A stretch of DNA of 64,000 bases from Pseudomonadota bacterium (GTDB lineage: Bacteria; Pseudomonadota; Gammaproteobacteria; Xanthomonadales; Rhodanobacteraceae): assembly GCA_021827205.1 (NCBI GenBank), contig JAKAWV010000003.1, positions 124,001 through 188,000 on the forward strand. The letters are read 5' to 3'. The translations under genes were made by a program, and so were the position numbers. Below are positions 17,466 through 27,038 of the stretch, in pieces. The notes beneath the pieces are model-generated. The model was given only the letters and a program-made list of their open reading frames with translations. It was not told the DNA's origin and ran no database searches. Numbering within the stretch: position 1 is the first letter of the stretch; each line of letters starts with the position of its first letter.

Positions 17466-18584
17466 TCAGTGCCGCAGCGGTGCGCGCGGCCATGGCATGC
17501 CCTGCACATCGACTTCGGCCAGGGGCGCATCGCGGCGCGGCTGCGTGCAGTCACTGCGTGCAGCGAGTGTCGCCAGAAGCCCCGGCAGGCCAGCCGCATC
17601 CAGCGGTGTCGCCAGTACCTCGATTTCGCGCGCAGCGCTGTCGCCCAGCAGCAGCGCCACGATCCCCAGACCGGGCGCGGTGCAGGCGTGCAGCCCTGGC
17701 GCGGCGCGGGCGTCCGGCGCGCGCAGGATTTCGATCACGCCTGCGGGGCTGAACTGCACGCCCGACGCATCATCCAGCGCGGTCAGCGACAGCGCGTGCG
17801 CGCGGAACAAGGCCGCGGCCTGGCGCAGCTCGAATACCGCCGCGGCATAGGCGTGCACGCGCGCGTCAGGGTCCGGCTGGGTGCGCGCCACGAACGCGCG
17901 CGGCGTTTCCAGTGCCACGCGCGCGCCGGTCCATTGCCAGCGCGCGCCGCGCGGGCTCAGCGTTGCCTCGCGGCGCGCCGGCGTCAGCAGCGCGGCTTCG
18001 ATCAACGGCCAGTGCGCGGCGAAGCCGGCGTGCTCGTATTGCACGCAAGTCAGCGCCAGCAGATCGGTGAGGCTCAGATAGCGCGCGTGCTGCAGGCGCA
18101 GGCCGTAGCTGCGCATCAGCACGTCGGCGCTGCGCGCGCTGGCCTCGCCCGCGTTGGCCAATATCTGTTCGAGGCGCGTGCCGAGCGCGTCGGCGTGCTC
18201 GGCTTCGGCCTCGATCAACAGCGGCAGATAGCGCATCGGCGCGTCGGAGAATTCGGCGGCGGGCGTCAGCGCCGCGGCCGGCATGCGGCCGTGGTGCGCG
18301 CCGATGGCGATCACCGCGCCGTGGCCGCGCGGCAGGCGCAGGCCGAGTTCCGCCAGCGCCGCGTGCGCGGCAAAACCCGGGCGCAGGATCTCCGTCGCAT
18401 CGAGCAGCCCGGTACCCAGCAGCAGGCGCGCGTGCTCGATGCCGGGCAGCAGACGCTGCAAATCATCGGCGATGGCACCGGCCAGCGCGTCGCCGCCCGC
18501 GCGCTCCAGCAGCAGGCGCTCGGGCGCGGGTTGCGGACTCAACTCGCAGGCAAGCACGGCATGCAGGATGACGATGGCGGACAT
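17466..18584 (-). CDS. Conserved protein of unknown function, cytoplasmic
   Basis: A 372-residue Ala/Leu-rich soluble protein with no signal peptide or membrane segment. It starts MSAIVILHAVLACEL, contains the segments LRLPRGHGAVIAIGAHHGRMP and RYLSLTDLLALTCVQYEHAGF, and ends in a proline/arginine tail. No known catalytic motif was recognised. Third-position GC bias and a consistent protein-like composition over the full length support a real gene. It is monocistronic on the minus strand, with the ICMT-like gene converging on it. Confidence 0.65.
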   Translation of the reverse strand: MSAIVILHAVLACELSPQPAPERLLLERAGGDALAGAIADDLQRLLPGIEHARLLLGTGLLDATEILRPGFAAHAALAELGLRLPRGHGAVIAIGAHHGRMPAAALTPAAEFSDAPMRYLPLLIEAEAEHADALGTRLEQILANAGEASARSADVLMRSYGLRLQHARYLSLTDLLALTCVQYEHAGFAAHWPLIEAALLTPARREATLSPRGARWQWTGARVALETPRAFVARTQPDPDARVHAYAAAVFELRQAAALFRAHALSLTALDDASGVQFSPAGVIEILRAPDARAAPGLHACTAPGLGIVALLLGDSAAREIEVLATPLDAAGLPGLLATLAARSDCTQPRRDAPLAEVDVQGMPWPRAPLRH

Positions 18585-18904
18585 GGATTGCTCGTGGGGA
18601 TGACAGGGGCGCGCGCTGGGCGCACTCGGGGAGTGTGCGGGAACGCTCGCGTGCGCGCTGCGCCTTGCTGGATTTCCCTGGCGCCGAGGGTTGTCGCTGC
18701 GTGTTTTCCTCGTCCCCGCTGGTCGGTGAGAAGGGAAAGCGGGTGCTCGTTCACGCGCTCGTGAAACGCCAAGTCATTGCGGCGGGATCCTGTTCGCCAT
18801 GCCCAGCAGGCACCGCACGCTGCGCGAGGACTGCCAAGAGCAAGTATCGCGGACAGAGGCTGGAGACAGCGCGCAAACCGCGCCGTCTCCGCTGCCGCCG
18901 CGCC
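18585..18904. other. Intergenic stretch with a hairpin near 18862-18890
   Basis: No convincing gene is seen in these 320 bases. Near the 18905 end a stem GGAGAC-A-GCGCG / CGCGC-C-GTCTCC (18862-18890) lies 15 bases after the stop codon of the BNR protein gene. It has no T-run, so it is at most a 3' hairpin or a Rho-independent-like remnant. Confidence 0.4.
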
Positions 18905-21900
18905 TCAGGCGCCCGCCAGCGGCGGCAGCGCCGGCGCGGGCTTCAGCGTCACGGGTGAACCGGTGGGCAGCGTGACCACGCCCGCCGCGTAGGCCGCGGC
19001 GTTCCAGGTTTTCACGCTGCTCATCAGGCTGCCGTTGTACTGCGCCAGCAATTGCTCGATCAGCGCGCGGTCGCTGGCGATCAGATCGCGCACCTGCGCG
19101 CGCGGCGGCTCGCCCCAGGCGGAGGCGGCGAGTCCGTACAGCGTCGCGATGTGCCGATGCAGATGGCTGAAGTGACGCAGGAAATCCTCCGCGACTTGGT
19201 GCTGGATGTGCGGATTCCACAGCACGTCCTGGTAATCGCCGAGCTGCTTGTCCAGCGCCTTGGCCTGGGTGATCAACGCGGTGTGCTGTTGCGCCCAGGC
19301 GACATCGCCATGGCCGCGTGCCAGTACCGCGCCGAGGCCCTTGCGCATGGCAGCGACGTGGTTGAGCACACGGTTCACCGCGGACAGCTCGGTGCGCGCC
19401 TGCAACCCCGCGGCGGTGTCGGCGCGGTAGGTCGCCAGCGTGACTTTGTAGCGCGCATCGGGCAGCACGCGCAGCGGGATGGTTTGGCTGGCCCCGCCTG
19501 CGGTGATCGTGGCGCTGTAGTCACCCGGTGGCACCGACGGACCGAAGCCGCGCGCGTGCGGGCCGGCCTTGCCCAGCGGCGGATCGAGCCTGGCCGGACC
19601 CGCATAGCGCAGGTTCCACGCCAACTGGTTGACGCCAGCCTTGCCGGGACCGTGCAGCGTGTCGATGAGCTGACCGGCCGCATCGTGGATGACGATTTTC
19701 ACCGGCGCGTGGTGCAGGGCCTTCTGCGCCGCGCTTGGCTTCAGCGCCTTGGCCAGAAAGTAGCTGATCACGGTGCCGGTGGGCGCATTCGGCGCGACGA
19801 AGGCGCTGGGACCAACGCCGTTGCTGCCGCTGGCATGCAGCAGCGTGCCGCTGGATGCCGGGAACACGTGCAGCGGCGCCTTGGCGATGGCGGCGTCGTA
19901 ATCCTCGATCGGGCGCAGATTGTCCAGCACCCAGATGCCGCGTCCGTGCGTGGCCAGCACCAGACTGTGGCTGGCGGGCACGAAGGTCAGATCCATCACC
20001 GACACGCCGCCTGGCAGATTGGCGTGCAACGCCTGCCAGTGCGCGCCGTCATCGTGCGAGTAGTACAGGCCGGCGGACAGCGTGCCGGCGAACAGCAAGC
20101 CGGCGTGGTCGGGGTCTTCGCGCACGACTTCCACCGAACTGTCGGGCAGGCCGTTGCTGATGCGCGTCCAGCTCCTGCCGTAGTCGCTGGTGCGATACAC
20201 ATAGGCGTGGTTGTTGCCCAGCTCGTGCGCATCGAACGCGGCATATGCGGTGCCGGCGTGGAATGGCGACACCGTGACGTTGTACACGCGCGCCCACTCA
20301 GGGGCGCCGCTGGGCGTGACCTTGTTCCAGTGCGCGCCGTCATCGCGACTCACCCACACCCAGCCATCGTCGGTGCCGACCCAGATGACCTTGGCATTGG
20401 TCGGCGCCAGCGCCAGCGACTGGATGGTGTCGTAGGTTTCGGCTCCGGACATGTCCTTGGTCACCGGGCCACCGCTGGGCGCCTGCTTGGCCTTGATGTC
20501 GCGGGTCAGATCGGGGCTGATGATCCGCCAGTGCAGACCGCCGTCGGTGCTGTGAAACACCACGTTGGCGCCGAGGTACAGATTGTCCGGATCAGTCGGC
20601 GACACCGCGATTGGCGTGGTCCAGTCGAAGCGGTATTTCTGCGCCGACATCGGCTTGCCGGACAGCAGCAACCCGGCGAGGATGTCCTTCACATACGGAT
20701 TGATGCTGCGCTTGCGCTGGGTGAGGCGGTCGTAGCGCGTGGCAAAGCCGTCGTCGGTGGTCGCGTAGATGATGTTGGCGTCGCTGGGCGCGGGCACCAC
20801 GTACTGACCATCGCCGCCGGCGACATCGAACCAGTCCTGGTAGCCGGTCACGCCGCCGCGGCGGTAATCGCTGGACTCGCCGCACCAGGCATTGTTGTCC
20901 TGCAGGCCGCCGCAGATCAGGTACGGATACGGCGCCTGCTGCGTGCTCACCGCCACCTGGTAGAACTGCTCGATCGGCAGGTTCTCCAGATGGCGCCAGT
21001 GCTTGCCGGTATCCAGCGTCAGATAGACGCCGCCATCGTTGCCCTGGATGATGCGCCGCGGATTGCGCGGATCGATCCAGATCGCGTGGTGGTCCACGTG
21101 CACGCCCTTGTCGGCATAGAACACGGTCTTGCCGCCGTCCTTGCTCTCCATCATCTTCATCGACAGCAGGAACAGGCGGTCGGGGTCGTTGGGCATCACC
21201 GCCAACTGGGTGAAGTAGAACGGACGCACGTCGTTGTCGTGGTCATCGCTGACCTTGCTCCAATGGCTGCCGAGATCGTGCGATACCCACAGCACGCCGC
21301 CCTTGGCCTGGATCACGGCGTACACGGTCTCGGGCGCGCTGGGCGCGAAGGCGATCGCGCTGCGGCCGATATCGCCCTTGGGCAAGCCGTGCGTGAGCTT
21401 GCTCCAGTGCAGGCCACCATCGGTGGAGCGGTACAGCCCGCCGGACTTGCCGCCGCTGGTCAGCATCCACGGCCGCCGCTGCAGTGGCCACATGCCGGCG
21501 ATCAGCACCTTGGGGTTGCCCGGCTCGTAGGCGAGGTCGGCGCAACCGGTGTGATCGTTGAGGTACAACACCTTCCGCCAGTGCGCGCCGTCATCGGTGC
21601 TCATGAACACGCCGCGCTCGGGGCCGCGCTTCCACACATCGCCGGCCGCGCAAACAAACAACGTGCTCGGGTTGTCCGCATCGACCGCGATGGCGCCGAT
21701 CTGCCCGGCATGGCGCAGTCCCTTGTCCACCCAGGTCTTGCCGCCGTCCGGGGTGAAGTACACGCCGTCGCCGTTCAAAATGTCATTGCGCGGATTGGCC
21801 TCGCCCGTGCCGACCCACAGCCAGTTCGGGTTGTCGCCGGCCAGCGCCATGGCGCCGATGGATTGCGTCGGGCCGTGGTTGAAAATCGGTTTCCATGTGC

Positions 21901-22147
21901 TGCCACCATCGGTGGTTTTCCACACGCCGCCGCCGGCGCTGCCGACGTAGTACAGCGCCGCGTCACCGGCCACGCCGAGCACGCTGGTCACGCGCCCGCC
22001 GGCGACCGCCGGGCCGAGATTGCGAAACGCAAGGTGATGAAACGGGCCGTGCGGCGTGGCCGTCTTGACGGTGTCGGCCGCGTGCGCGGCGGGCAACAGC
22101 ACCGCGCCCAGCAGCGCGGCGGTGGCAAACAGGGAGGCAAAGCGCAT
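18905..22147 (-). CDS. Large exported BNR/sortilin-type beta-propeller protein
   Basis: A 1080-residue secreted or periplasmic protein. A signal peptide ends near AHAAD (about residue 23). The body carries many BNR/Asp-box repeats of the form TDGGxxW (KTTDGGSTWKP, TPDGGKTWVD, RSTDGGLHWSK, DDGAHW), the pattern of sialidase-like and VPS10/sortilin beta-propellers. A C-terminal region (about 780-1080) has a beta-sandwich (PPGDYSATITAGG) and a helical tail. Such proteins are usually labelled glycosyl hydrolase, but no sialidase catalytic residues are evident. Start 22147 is preferred; 22162 is also in frame. Confidence 0.85.
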   Translation of the reverse strand: MRFASLFATAALLGAVLLPAAHAADTVKTATPHGPFHHLAFRNLGPAVAGGRVTSVLGVAGDAALYYVGSAGGGVWKTTDGGSTWKPIFNHGPTQSIGAMALAGDNPNWLWVGTGEANPRNDILNGDGVYFTPDGGKTWVDKGLRHAGQIGAIAVDADNPSTLFVCAAGDVWKRGPERGVFMSTDDGAHWRKVLYLNDHTGCADLAYEPGNPKVLIAGMWPLQRRPWMLTSGGKSGGLYRSTDGGLHWSKLTHGLPKGDIGRSAIAFAPSAPETVYAVIQAKGGVLWVSHDLGSHWSKVSDDHDNDVRPFYFTQLAVMPNDPDRLFLLSMKMMESKDGGKTVFYADKGVHVDHHAIWIDPRNPRRIIQGNDGGVYLTLDTGKHWRHLENLPIEQFYQVAVSTQQAPYPYLICGGLQDNNAWCGESSDYRRGGVTGYQDWFDVAGGDGQYVVPAPSDANIIYATTDDGFATRYDRLTQRKRSINPYVKDILAGLLLSGKPMSAQKYRFDWTTPIAVSPTDPDNLYLGANVVFHSTDGGLHWRIISPDLTRDIKAKQAPSGGPVTKDMSGAETYDTIQSLALAPTNAKVIWVGTDDGWVWVSRDDGAHWNKVTPSGAPEWARVYNVTVSPFHAGTAYAAFDAHELGNNHAYVYRTSDYGRSWTRISNGLPDSSVEVVREDPDHAGLLFAGTLSAGLYYSHDDGAHWQALHANLPGGVSVMDLTFVPASHSLVLATHGRGIWVLDNLRPIEDYDAAIAKAPLHVFPASSGTLLHASGSNGVGPSAFVAPNAPTGTVISYFLAKALKPSAAQKALHHAPVKIVIHDAAGQLIDTLHGPGKAGVNQLAWNLRYAGPARLDPPLGKAGPHARGFGPSVPPGDYSATITAGGASQTIPLRVLPDARYKVTLATYRADTAAGLQARTELSAVNRVLNHVAAMRKGLGAVLARGHGDVAWAQQHTALITQAKALDKQLGDYQDVLWNPHIQHQVAEDFLRHFSHLHRHIATLYGLAASAWGEPPRAQVRDLIASDRALIEQLLAQYNGSLMSSVKTWNAAAYAAGVVTLPTGSPVTLKPAPALPPLAGA

Positions 22148-22254
22148 GGCGGGGCGCTCCATGGCGGGGGAGCAGCTTTGGACCGCAGCGCTCAGGTTTC
22201 GTTCATGTGCGCCGCACGCCGTAAGCAACCCCCCAGCTTCATGCCGTCCACGCA

Positions 22255-23538
22255 TCAGCGCTCGACGATGGCCGCCACGCCCATGCCGCCGGCGGTGCAG
22301 ATCGAGATCAGGCCACGCCCGCCGCCGCGCTGCGCCAGCAGTTTGGCCAGCGTGGCCAGAATGCGCGCGCCGGTGGCGGCGAAGGGATGACCCACGGCCA
22401 GCGAGGAGCCGTGCACGTTGAGTTTGCCGGTGTCGATGCTGCCCAGCGGCGCATCCAGGCCCAGGCGCTGCTTGCAGTAAAGCGCCGATTCCCAGGCGCG
22501 CAGCGTGCACAGCACCTGCGCGGCGAAGGCTTCGTGGATCTCGTAGAAATCGAAATCCTGCAGCGTCAGACCATTGCGCTTCAGCAACCGCGCCACGGCG
22601 ATGGTCGGCGCCATCAGCAAGCCCTCGCCGGCGACGAAATCCACCGCGGCGAGCTCGGCATCGAGCAGATACGCCTGCACCGGCAAGCCGCGCTGCGCCG
22701 CCCAATCCTCGCTGGCCAGCAACGCGGCGGCGGCGCCATCCGACAGCCCGGTCGAATTGCCCGCGGTCAGCGTACCCAGCCCGGATGTCTTGTCGAAAGC
22801 AGGCTTGAGCGCGGCGAGTTTTTCCAGCGTGGTGTCGCCGCGCAGAAAACCATCGCGCTCGAGGCCGCGGAACGGCACCACCAGGTCCGCGAAGAATCCC
22901 GCGGCATAGGCCGCAGCCAGTTTCTGGTGACTGGCCAGCGCCAGGCGGTCCTGATCCGCGCGCGCGATGCCCCACTGCCGCGCCATCAGTTCGGTGTGCT
23001 GGCCCATGCTGAGGCCGGTGCGCGGCTCGGCCACGCCGGGAAACGCGGGCACGAGCTCGCGCAGGCGGAACCCGCGCAGCGCCGCGCGCAGCTTGGCGCC
23101 GGTGTCGCGCGCGCGATTGATCGCCAGCAGGCGCTTGCGCAATGCCTCGGAGTAGACGATCGGCACGTCGCTGGTGGTGTCGCTGCCGCCGGCGATGCCG
23201 GCCTCGATCTGCCCGCAGGCGATCTTGTTGGCGAGGATCACGGCGTTGTCCAGCGACGTGCCGCAGGCGCGCGCGGTGGTGATCGCCGGCGTGGTCGCGG
23301 CCAGCCCCGAGGACAGGGTGATCTCGCGCGCCAGATTCCAGTCGCGGTCGAGCTTCAGCACCGCGCCGAACGCCACTTCGCCCAGTTCGACACCAGCGAG
23401 ATTCATGCGCTCGACCAGCGTGCTGATGGCCTTCACGCCCATGCCGAAATTGCCGACCTCGGCATACGCCGAGTTGTTGCGGCAGAAGGGAATGCGCGCG
23501 CCGCCGAGGATGGCGACACGCCGTGCCGATGTGTTCAT
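22255..23538 (-). CDS. Acetyl-CoA acyltransferase (thiolase)
   Basis: A 427-residue thiolase of the FadI/AtoB superfamily, cleaving 3-ketoacyl-CoA in beta-oxidation or the reverse. The nucleophilic Cys lies in TTARACGTSLD (about residue 92). HEAFAAQV holds the acid/base His, VGHPFAATGAR the second His, and CTAGGMG the C-terminal catalytic Cys. Length and motifs fit the FadI-like subgroup that pairs with a FadJ-like protein, but no such partner is in the window. It is divergent from dnaG, with 172 bases between the starts. Confidence 0.92.
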   Translation of the reverse strand: MNTSARRVAILGGARIPFCRNNSAYAEVGNFGMGVKAISTLVERMNLAGVELGEVAFGAVLKLDRDWNLAREITLSSGLAATTPAITTARACGTSLDNAVILANKIACGQIEAGIAGGSDTTSDVPIVYSEALRKRLLAINRARDTGAKLRAALRGFRLRELVPAFPGVAEPRTGLSMGQHTELMARQWGIARADQDRLALASHQKLAAAYAAGFFADLVVPFRGLERDGFLRGDTTLEKLAALKPAFDKTSGLGTLTAGNSTGLSDGAAAALLASEDWAAQRGLPVQAYLLDAELAAVDFVAGEGLLMAPTIAVARLLKRNGLTLQDFDFYEIHEAFAAQVLCTLRAWESALYCKQRLGLDAPLGSIDTGKLNVHGSSLAVGHPFAATGARILATLAKLLAQRGGGRGLISICTAGGMGVAAIVER

Positions 23539-23710
23539 GGGCGTAGCTCCGCGGCGAGGGACGCAAGGCTAGCGCGTGGCCGCGCGCAGCGATACCCGGC
23601 GCGTGGCGCGCGGGCTGCCGTACCCTGAGCGCAGGCGCAATGGCATGCTGGGCATGGTCGGATTTCGCTGATCCGCAGCAGCTTCTGTCGCAGGCTGGCA
23701 TGCTTGACGC

Positions 23711-25429
23711 ATGCCGCGCATTCCCGACCGTTTCATCGATGAACTGCTGGCGCGCGTCGACATCGTCGAGGTGATCGAGCACCGCGTGCCGCTGAAAAAA
23801 GCGGGGCGCGAGTGGACCGCGTGCTGCCCGTTTCACAACGAACGTTCGCCGTCGTTCTTCGTCAGTCCGCAGAAGCAGTTTTTCCACTGCTTCGGTTGCG
23901 GCGCGCACGGCAGTGCGATCAAGTTTCTGATGGACTACGAGCGGCTGGAATTTCCCGATGCGGTCGAGGAACTGGCGCGCACCGCCGGCATGGAGGTGCC
24001 TCGCGAGGGCGGCAGCGAACACGCGCGCGACGATTTCGACGAGCTGTACGCGGTGCTGGAGGAAGCCGCGTGCTGGTTCCAGCGCGAACTGGCGCAAAGC
24101 CCCGCGGCGCAGGCCTACTGCACGCAACGCGGGCTGAGTGCCGACACCTTGCGGCGCTTTCGCATCGGTTGGGCGCCGTCCGGCTGGGATGGTCTGCAAC
24201 GCGCGCTGGGCGGCAGCGCGGCGCGCATGCAGTTGCTGGAACAAGCCGGACTGCTGGCCAGCAACGAACAGGGGCGGCGCTACGATCGTTTCCGCGAGCG
24301 TTTGATGATCCCGATCCTCGATCGGCGCGGGCGCGTGATCGCCTTTGGCGGCAGGGTGTTGGAAGGGGATGGTCCCAAATACCTCAACTCGCCGGAAACC
24401 GCGCTGTTCCACAAAGGCCGCGAGTTGTTCGCGCTGTGGCAGGTGCGCCAGTTGGCGAGCACGCTGCAGCGCATCGTCGTGGTCGAGGGCTATCTCGACG
24501 CCATCGCCCTGCACCAGCACGGCCTGCCGCAGGCGGTGGCGACGCTGGGCACCGCGACCACGCCGGAGCACACCGAGATGTTGTTCCGCGCCACGCCCGA
24601 TGTGGTGTTCTGCTTCGATGGCGACCGCGCCGGCCGCGGCGCTGCCTGGCGCGCGCTGGAAGCCACGCTGCCGCGCCTGCGCGACGGGCGCCAGGCGTAT
24701 TTTCTTTTTTTGCCGGAAGGCGAAGACCCCGACAGCCTGGTGCGCAAGGAGGGCGGCGCGGCGTTCGCGCAGCGCCTGGCCGCGGCCATGCCGCTGTCGG
24801 AATACTTTTTCGAGCACCTCGCCGAGGATGTGAATGTCGCCACGCTGGATGGCCGCGCGCGGCTGGCCGAGCGCGTGCGGCCGTTGCTGGCGCGGCTGCC
24901 CGATGGCGCGTTTCGCGATCTCATGCAGCAGGCTCTGCAGGCGCGCACCGGCGTGAGCTCTCGGGCGCCGGCGGCGACTGCGCCCGCGCGCGCGCCGGCG
25001 CGGCGTGCGTCCGCCGTGCGCCGCAGCCTGGTGCGCGAAGCCATCGCCGTGCTGCTGGCTGATCCGGCGCTGGCCGCCGAGGTTGCGCCGCCATGGTCGT
25101 TCGCCGCCGCGTCGCAGCCTGGCGTGGCGCTGCTGATCGAGCTGCTGGAACTGGCGCGCGCGCGGCCCGGCGCGCCGGTTGCCGCGCTGCTCGAGCATTT
25201 TTCCGGGCGCAGCGAGGCCGAGGCCCTGCACAAGCTGGCGCTGATCGACTTTCCCGAGGCCCACGATCTGCGTTCGGAGTTTCTCGGCGCGCTGGCCCAG
25301 CTCACCCGCCAGGCGCACGCCGAGCGCCTCGATCAATTGACCAAGAAATTGCAGCAGCAGGGCTTGAGCGCGCCCGAGAAAAGCGAGCTGCAGGCGCTGC
25401 ACGCGATGCGCCGGCACGGGCAGGCGTGA
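23711..25429 (+). CDS. dnaG: DNA primase
   Basis: Makes RNA primers at the replication fork with DnaB helicase. The N-terminal zinc-binding domain has the CHC2 ligands C39-x2-H42, C60 and C63. The central TOPRIM core follows, with VVVEGYLDAIALHQ and the acidic CFDGDRAGRGAAW. The C-terminal about 140 residues form the DnaB-interaction domain, after an Ala/Pro/Arg linker (about 420-435). Length is 572 residues. In many gammaproteobacteria dnaG sits between rpsU and rpoD; here neither neighbour is present. Confidence 0.97.
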   Translation: MPRIPDRFIDELLARVDIVEVIEHRVPLKKAGREWTACCPFHNERSPSFFVSPQKQFFHCFGCGAHGSAIKFLMDYERLEFPDAVEELARTAGMEVPREGGSEHARDDFDELYAVLEEAACWFQRELAQSPAAQAYCTQRGLSADTLRRFRIGWAPSGWDGLQRALGGSAARMQLLEQAGLLASNEQGRRYDRFRERLMIPILDRRGRVIAFGGRVLEGDGPKYLNSPETALFHKGRELFALWQVRQLASTLQRIVVVEGYLDAIALHQHGLPQAVATLGTATTPEHTEMLFRATPDVVFCFDGDRAGRGAAWRALEATLPRLRDGRQAYFLFLPEGEDPDSLVRKEGGAAFAQRLAAAMPLSEYFFEHLAEDVNVATLDGRARLAERVRPLLARLPDGAFRDLMQQALQARTGVSSRAPAATAPARAPARRASAVRRSLVREAIAVLLADPALAAEVAPPWSFAAASQPGVALLIELLELARARPGAPVAALLEHFSGRSEAEALHKLALIDFPEAHDLRSEFLGALAQLTRQAHAERLDQLTKKLQQQGLSAPEKSELQALHAMRRHGQA

Positions 25430-25735
25430 TCAGGGCCGGGACCGGCAACCGGCAACCGAATGGATCCGGCCCGGATGAATCGGACCATGTGACGCGGGCA
25501 CGGCGCGCGCAGCCCCGCTTCGTCATGTCCGCGCAGGGCCTGCTCTCGCGAAGGCGGGGGCGGGCATCCAGTGCAGCGCACGGCACCTGTGCGCGTCCGG
25601 GGATGACGGGAACAATCGAGTTCGCTCGAGCTTCCCCGCTGCCAGCGCTATTTTCACGCCACCCCATCACCACACTGTTGCGCGCAGCGCTGCAGGCTTC
25701 GTGCTGCAATGACGTTTTGCTCCGTGGGAACAGAC
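25430..25735. repeat. Intergenic region made of degenerate interspersed repeats
   Basis: No gene is supported in this 306-base gap. At 25431-25460 there are tandem CCGGCAACCGG-like units. At about 25520-25612 there is a degenerate copy of a repeat common in Xanthomonadales genomes: CGTCATGTCCGCGC, GCGAAGGCGGGGGCGGGCA, ATCCAGTGC and GGGGATGACGG, in that order. Related CCGG-type units occur at 36599-36637 and near 47340. Confidence 0.5.
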
Positions 25736-26620
25736 ATGCAGATCGGATTCCTGGGTACCGGCGGCATGGGCGCGGCGATCGCGCGGCGTCTGCAAACGGC
25801 AGGCCACGAAGTGCATGCGTGGAATCGTTCGCCCGGCGCGCTGCGGGCGCTGGTGACTGCGGGCGTGACGGCGGCGCCGGATGCGGCCGCGGCCGCGGCG
25901 CAGCCGGTGGTGTTCAGCATGCTCGCCGACGATGCCGCGGTGTTCGCGGTGCTCGAGCAGGGCGGTGCACTGGCGGCATTCAAGCCGGGCGCAGTGCACG
26001 TGAACATGGCCACGATTTCGGTCGCGGCCGCGCAAAAAATTCAGGCGTTGCATGTGCAGCGTGGCGTGGGTTACGTGGCGGCGCCGGTGTTCGGGCGCCC
26101 CGACGCCGCGGCGTCCGGCAAGCTGCACGTGCTGGCGGCCGGCGCGCCGGATGCGCTGACGCGCGTGCGCCCGCTGCTGGAGGCCATCGGCCAGCGCGTG
26201 TGGCCGTTCGGCGACGATCCGGTGCGCGCCAACGCGGTCAAGCTAGCCGGCAATTTCATGCTGGCAGCGGCGATCGAAAGCATGGCCGAGGCCAGCACGC
26301 TGGCACAGGCGCATGGCGTGGCCGCCGCGGATTTTCTCGGCCTGATGAGCGAGACGCTGTTCGCAGCGCCGGCCTACAAGACCTACGGTGCGCTGATCGC
26401 GCAGCGCCGTTACGAGCCGGCCGGTTTTCGCCTGCGCCTGGGTTTCAAGGACATCAGCCTGGCGCTGACCGCGGCCGATGCCACGGTGGTGCCGATGCCG
26501 TTTGCCTCGGTGCTGCGCGAGAACTTTCTCGACGCGCTGGCGCACGGTGCCGGCGAACGCGACTGGTCGGCCCTGGCCGAGGTCAGCGCGCGTCGCGCCG
26601 GGCAGGGCGCTGGCTCATGA
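25736..26620 (+). CDS. NAD(P)-dependent beta-hydroxyacid dehydrogenase (3-hydroxyisobutyrate dehydrogenase family)
   Basis: A 294-residue oxidoreductase. The N-terminal Rossmann domain starts GFLGTGGMGAAIARRL with a GxGxxG loop, and the following WNRSP suggests NADP preference. AAPVFGRPDAAASGKLHV is the substrate-binding motif region, KLAGNFML contains the catalytic Lys, and RLGFKDISLAL is the C-terminal cofactor motif. The exact substrate could be glyoxylate, succinic semialdehyde or 3-hydroxyisobutyrate. Start 25736 matches homologues; the ATG at 25709 adds non-conserved residues. It is upstream of cutA on the same strand. Confidence 0.88.
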   Translation: MQIGFLGTGGMGAAIARRLQTAGHEVHAWNRSPGALRALVTAGVTAAPDAAAAAAQPVVFSMLADDAAVFAVLEQGGALAAFKPGAVHVNMATISVAAAQKIQALHVQRGVGYVAAPVFGRPDAAASGKLHVLAAGAPDALTRVRPLLEAIGQRVWPFGDDPVRANAVKLAGNFMLAAAIESMAEASTLAQAHGVAAADFLGLMSETLFAAPAYKTYGALIAQRRYEPAGFRLRLGFKDISLALTAADATVVPMPFASVLRENFLDALAHGAGERDWSALAEVSARRAGQGAGS

Positions 26621-26689
26621 CGCAACGCCCGTGCACCCGCAATGCCGACAGTGCGATGATCGGCTTTCCGTCTGTTTCCGTGATCGCGC

Positions 26690-27016
26690 ATGCAAGCCCT
26701 GCTGGTGTTGTGCACCTGCCCCGACGAAGCCAGCGCCGCGTGCGTGGCCGAGGCGCTGGTGGCCGAGCATCTGGCCGCCTGCATCACGCAGGTGCCGGGC
26801 GCGCGTTCGGTGTATCGCTGGCAGGGCGCCATCGAGCACAGCGTCGAGGTGCAGTTGTTGATCAAGACCACGCCGGCGCGCTTGGCGGCGTTGCAGGCGC
26901 GCCTGCTGGCCTTGCATCCGTATGAGATGCCGGAGATCCTCGCGCTGCCGGTGGTCGCGGGCCACGCGCCATATCTCGACTGGCTGGATGCGCAAGTGAC
27001 GCCGCCCACGCCGTGA
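26690..27016 (+). CDS. cutA: CutA1 divalent-cation tolerance protein
   Basis: A 108-residue trimeric cytoplasmic protein of the CutA1 family, linked to copper tolerance and PII-like in fold. Seen: CTCPDEASA at the start, LAACITQVPGARSVYRWQGAIE in the middle and LHPYEMPEILALPVVAGHAPYLDWL at the end, all family hallmarks. It is followed after 22 bases by dsbD, the same order as in enterobacteria and xanthomonads, so cotranscription is likely. Confidence 0.95.
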   Translation: MQALLVLCTCPDEASAACVAEALVAEHLAACITQVPGARSVYRWQGAIEHSVEVQLLIKTTPARLAALQARLLALHPYEMPEILALPVVAGHAPYLDWLDAQVTPPTP

Positions 27017-27038
27017 ATCTCACCTTCCAACGAAGCCG

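Noticed and set aside
19052..22390. A 1112-codon plus-strand frame opposite the BNR protein gene
   Set aside because: It mirrors the codon structure of the real gene, has unlikely composition (His, Arg, Gln, Val) and no recognisable domain or ribosome site.
18905..25417. A 2170-codon minus-strand open frame spanning the BNR protein, thiolase and dnaG regions
   Set aside because: Only 18905-22147 looks like protein. The rest is antisense to dnaG or out of frame with the thiolase, arginine-rich and low-complexity, as expected in GC-rich DNA.
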